DNA of 7,494 nt. It comes from Candidatus Bathyarchaeota archaeon. GTDB lineage: Archaea; Thermoproteota; Bathyarchaeia; Bathyarchaeales; DTEX01. Every line of letters begins with the position of its first letter. The first letter of the stretch is position 1. Position numbers and translations under genes: made by a program. The stretch lies in assembly GCA_018397055.1 (NCBI GenBank), contig JAGTQS010000065.1:1-7494 (forward strand), written 5' to 3'. Of this stretch, positions 5,806-7,494 are shown piece by piece. A model generated the notes under the pieces. The model ran no database searches and was not told where the DNA came from. It saw only the letters and a program-made list of their open reading frames with translations.

Positions 5806-6291
5806 TTATGTATAGAATATTTTTTGCATTATGTGAACATCTCGTTTTCCGAATTTTTTGCCGACTTTCTTCAATGTTCCAACGTGTTCAAAGCCGAATG
5901 ACCCGTGAAGGCGTACGCTGGCTTCGTTGGACCCGGCGATTTGGGCGATGATTGTGTGTAGGCCGCCTTTTTGTCCTTGGTCGAGAATTTCTTTTATGAG
6001 CTTTTTGCCGACGCCTTTTCCCCGATACTCCTCTTTCATGTAAATTGAAATTCCAGCAGTATCAGAGTACGCACACCTATCTGACCATTGACTTAAAGAC
6101 GCCCAACTCACAACCCTGCCGTCCAGCTTAGCGACCAAAATGGGACGCCTCAAATCGCGGCTTTCAAATCAAAGCTTTTGCTCCTCAACAGTCTTCGGAA
6201 CAGTGTCAAAAGTAGCAACAGTCCGCAAAACAGCCTCATTATAAATCTCAGTTATACCACCTAAATCCTCTAACACCACACGCCTAATCAA
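5806..6291 (-). pseudogene. GNAT/PAT-type N-acetyltransferase interrupted by one in-frame TGA
   Basis: The frame runs from TTG 6291 for 161 codons plus stop, the usual length of phosphinothricin-acetyltransferase-like GNAT enzymes, which transfer acetyl from acetyl-CoA to an amine. The N-terminal part is clearly homologous: VVLEDLGGITEIYNEAV, then TFDT and TVEEQ. Codon 41 is TGA (6171-6169), followed in the same frame by FESRD and then the conserved core: ILVA, WASLS, the SDRCAYSDTA segment, the acetyl-CoA loop RGKGVGKKL (codons 90-98), the NEAS segment and GFEHVGTL. Family members often have WF at the TGA position, so a single TGG-to-TGA change explains the break. Translation from the downstream TTG 6153 would give 115 residues lacking the first strand and helix and is unlikely to be active. 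A consensus error is possible. No clear Shine-Dalgarno precedes TTG 6291. Confidence 0.8.
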
Positions 6292-6498
6292 CAACAAACA
6301 ATTAATCCCAACGCTGTTAAACCAAACCAAAAACACAAAAGCCACATTAAACCTTTACTGCACCAAAACCCTACAATAATCAGTACCAAAACATTAACAA
6401 CGAAAACCCAAACCCAAAAACATGCAACATAACCATGAATTCCACAGAGCCCATAATATAGAAAAAAGTGTCAATGCGCATGGAACAAGCACAACGCA

Positions 6499-6546
6499 GG
6501 GGAGATGGTCAAAAAAGCTGACCCGACTATGTATACCCCCTCCCCC
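6499..6546 (-). other. Imperfect stem-loop downstream of 23S rRNA
   Basis: GGGGAG (6499-6504) pairs with CTCCCC (6540-6545), and inside it GGTCA (6507-6511) pairs with TGACC (6519-6523) around a 7-nt loop. The two stems are separated by 2 nt on one side and 16 nt on the other. On the minus strand this would form in an RNA extending 115-160 nt past the 23S end. It might be a processing or trailer structure. Pairing is exact; function is inferred. Confidence 0.35.
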
Positions 6547-6573
6547 TTCATCAACACACAAACAACAACCAAC

Positions 6574-6595
6574 AAAAAAATACAAACAATAAAAA
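6574..6595 (-). terminator. T-tract terminator region downstream of 23S rRNA
   Basis: On the minus strand T5 (6595-6591) and T7 (6580-6574) lie about 65-85 nt beyond the 23S 3' end. Closely spaced U-tracts are the typical archaeal termination signal, and no 5S or tRNA follows, so the rRNA transcript may end here. Confidence 0.45.
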
Positions 6596-6659
6596 CATGG
6601 AAAACACGAACAACACCACACATAGACCACGAAATTCGTCCAGACGCAAGAACTTTTTC

Positions 6660-7494
<835 letters not shown>

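Larger units (their letters stand above)
6292..6659. other. A/C-rich region between 23S rRNA and the acetyltransferase, no gene seen
   Basis: The plus strand here is rich in A and C and poor in G and T, so a transcript continuing past 23S on the minus strand would be G/U-rich. I find no convincing protein frame in either direction, no 5S rRNA core such as the conserved CCGAAC-type loop, and no tRNA cloverleaf. What it does hold is T-tracts on the minus strand (6595-6574), an inverted repeat at 6499-6546, and GGTTT/GGGTTT runs on the minus strand at about 6320-6420. Confidence 0.55.

Noticed and set aside
6169..6171. Selenocysteine at the acetyltransferase TGA
   Set aside because: The family position is usually Trp, not Cys; no Sec is known in GNAT enzymes, and no SECIS-like element was evident.
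6490..6560. C/D-box guide RNA in the 23S trailer
   Set aside because: A TTGATGA resembling a C box occurs on the minus strand, but no D box is correctly placed.

Overview
The window looks archaeal. The minus strand carries the last 830 or so bases of a 23S rRNA with archaeal-type domain V/VI sequence. The protein genes use TATA-type promoters with short leaders, GGTG/GAGG ribosome-binding sites and several TTG starts. The first gene is the archaeal shikimate-entry enzyme ADTH synthase. The lineage cannot be fixed from the sequence alone; an uncultivated Thermoproteota or Bathyarchaeia-like genome is a reasonable guess and no more. The 89-bp inverted repeat that starts exactly at base 1 suggests that the left edge is a contig end.

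Layout, left to right. 1-322 is a perfect inverted repeat (arms 1-89 and 234-322) around a 144-bp spacer. 324-1121 (+) is ADTH synthase (aroA'). 1135-1552 (-) is a two-CBS-domain regulatory protein broken by a frameshift; it converges on aroA' with 13 bp between them, and a small palindrome spans that gap. 1717-1974 (+) is a small two-helix membrane protein, divergent from the CBS gene. 2090-3154 (-) is an apparently cytosolic GH5 glycoside hydrolase. 3432-4865 (+) is a B12-binding radical SAM enzyme whose TATA box sits inside a palindrome. 5005-5133 (+) is a doubtful 42-residue membrane peptide. 5143-5559 (-) is a single-domain EamA (DMT-type) membrane protein. 5806-6291 (-) is a GNAT/PAT-type acetyltransferase interrupted by TGA at an apparent Trp codon. 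6292-6659 is an A/C-rich region with no gene I can support. About 6660-7494 (-) is the 3' part of 23S rRNA, continuing past the right edge.

The genes are mostly single transcription units with their own promoters and T-tract terminators, arranged convergently and divergently. I see no operon and no pathway linking them. I did not find a convincing undescribed multi-gene system. The most informative irregularities are the two broken genes: the CBS frameshift sits exactly on a sequence that reads as homologous in both frames, and the acetyltransferase has one in-frame TGA. The edge palindrome and the missing 5S rRNA or tRNA downstream of 23S are also notable. The broken genes and the palindrome may reflect assembly or consensus errors as easily as biology.
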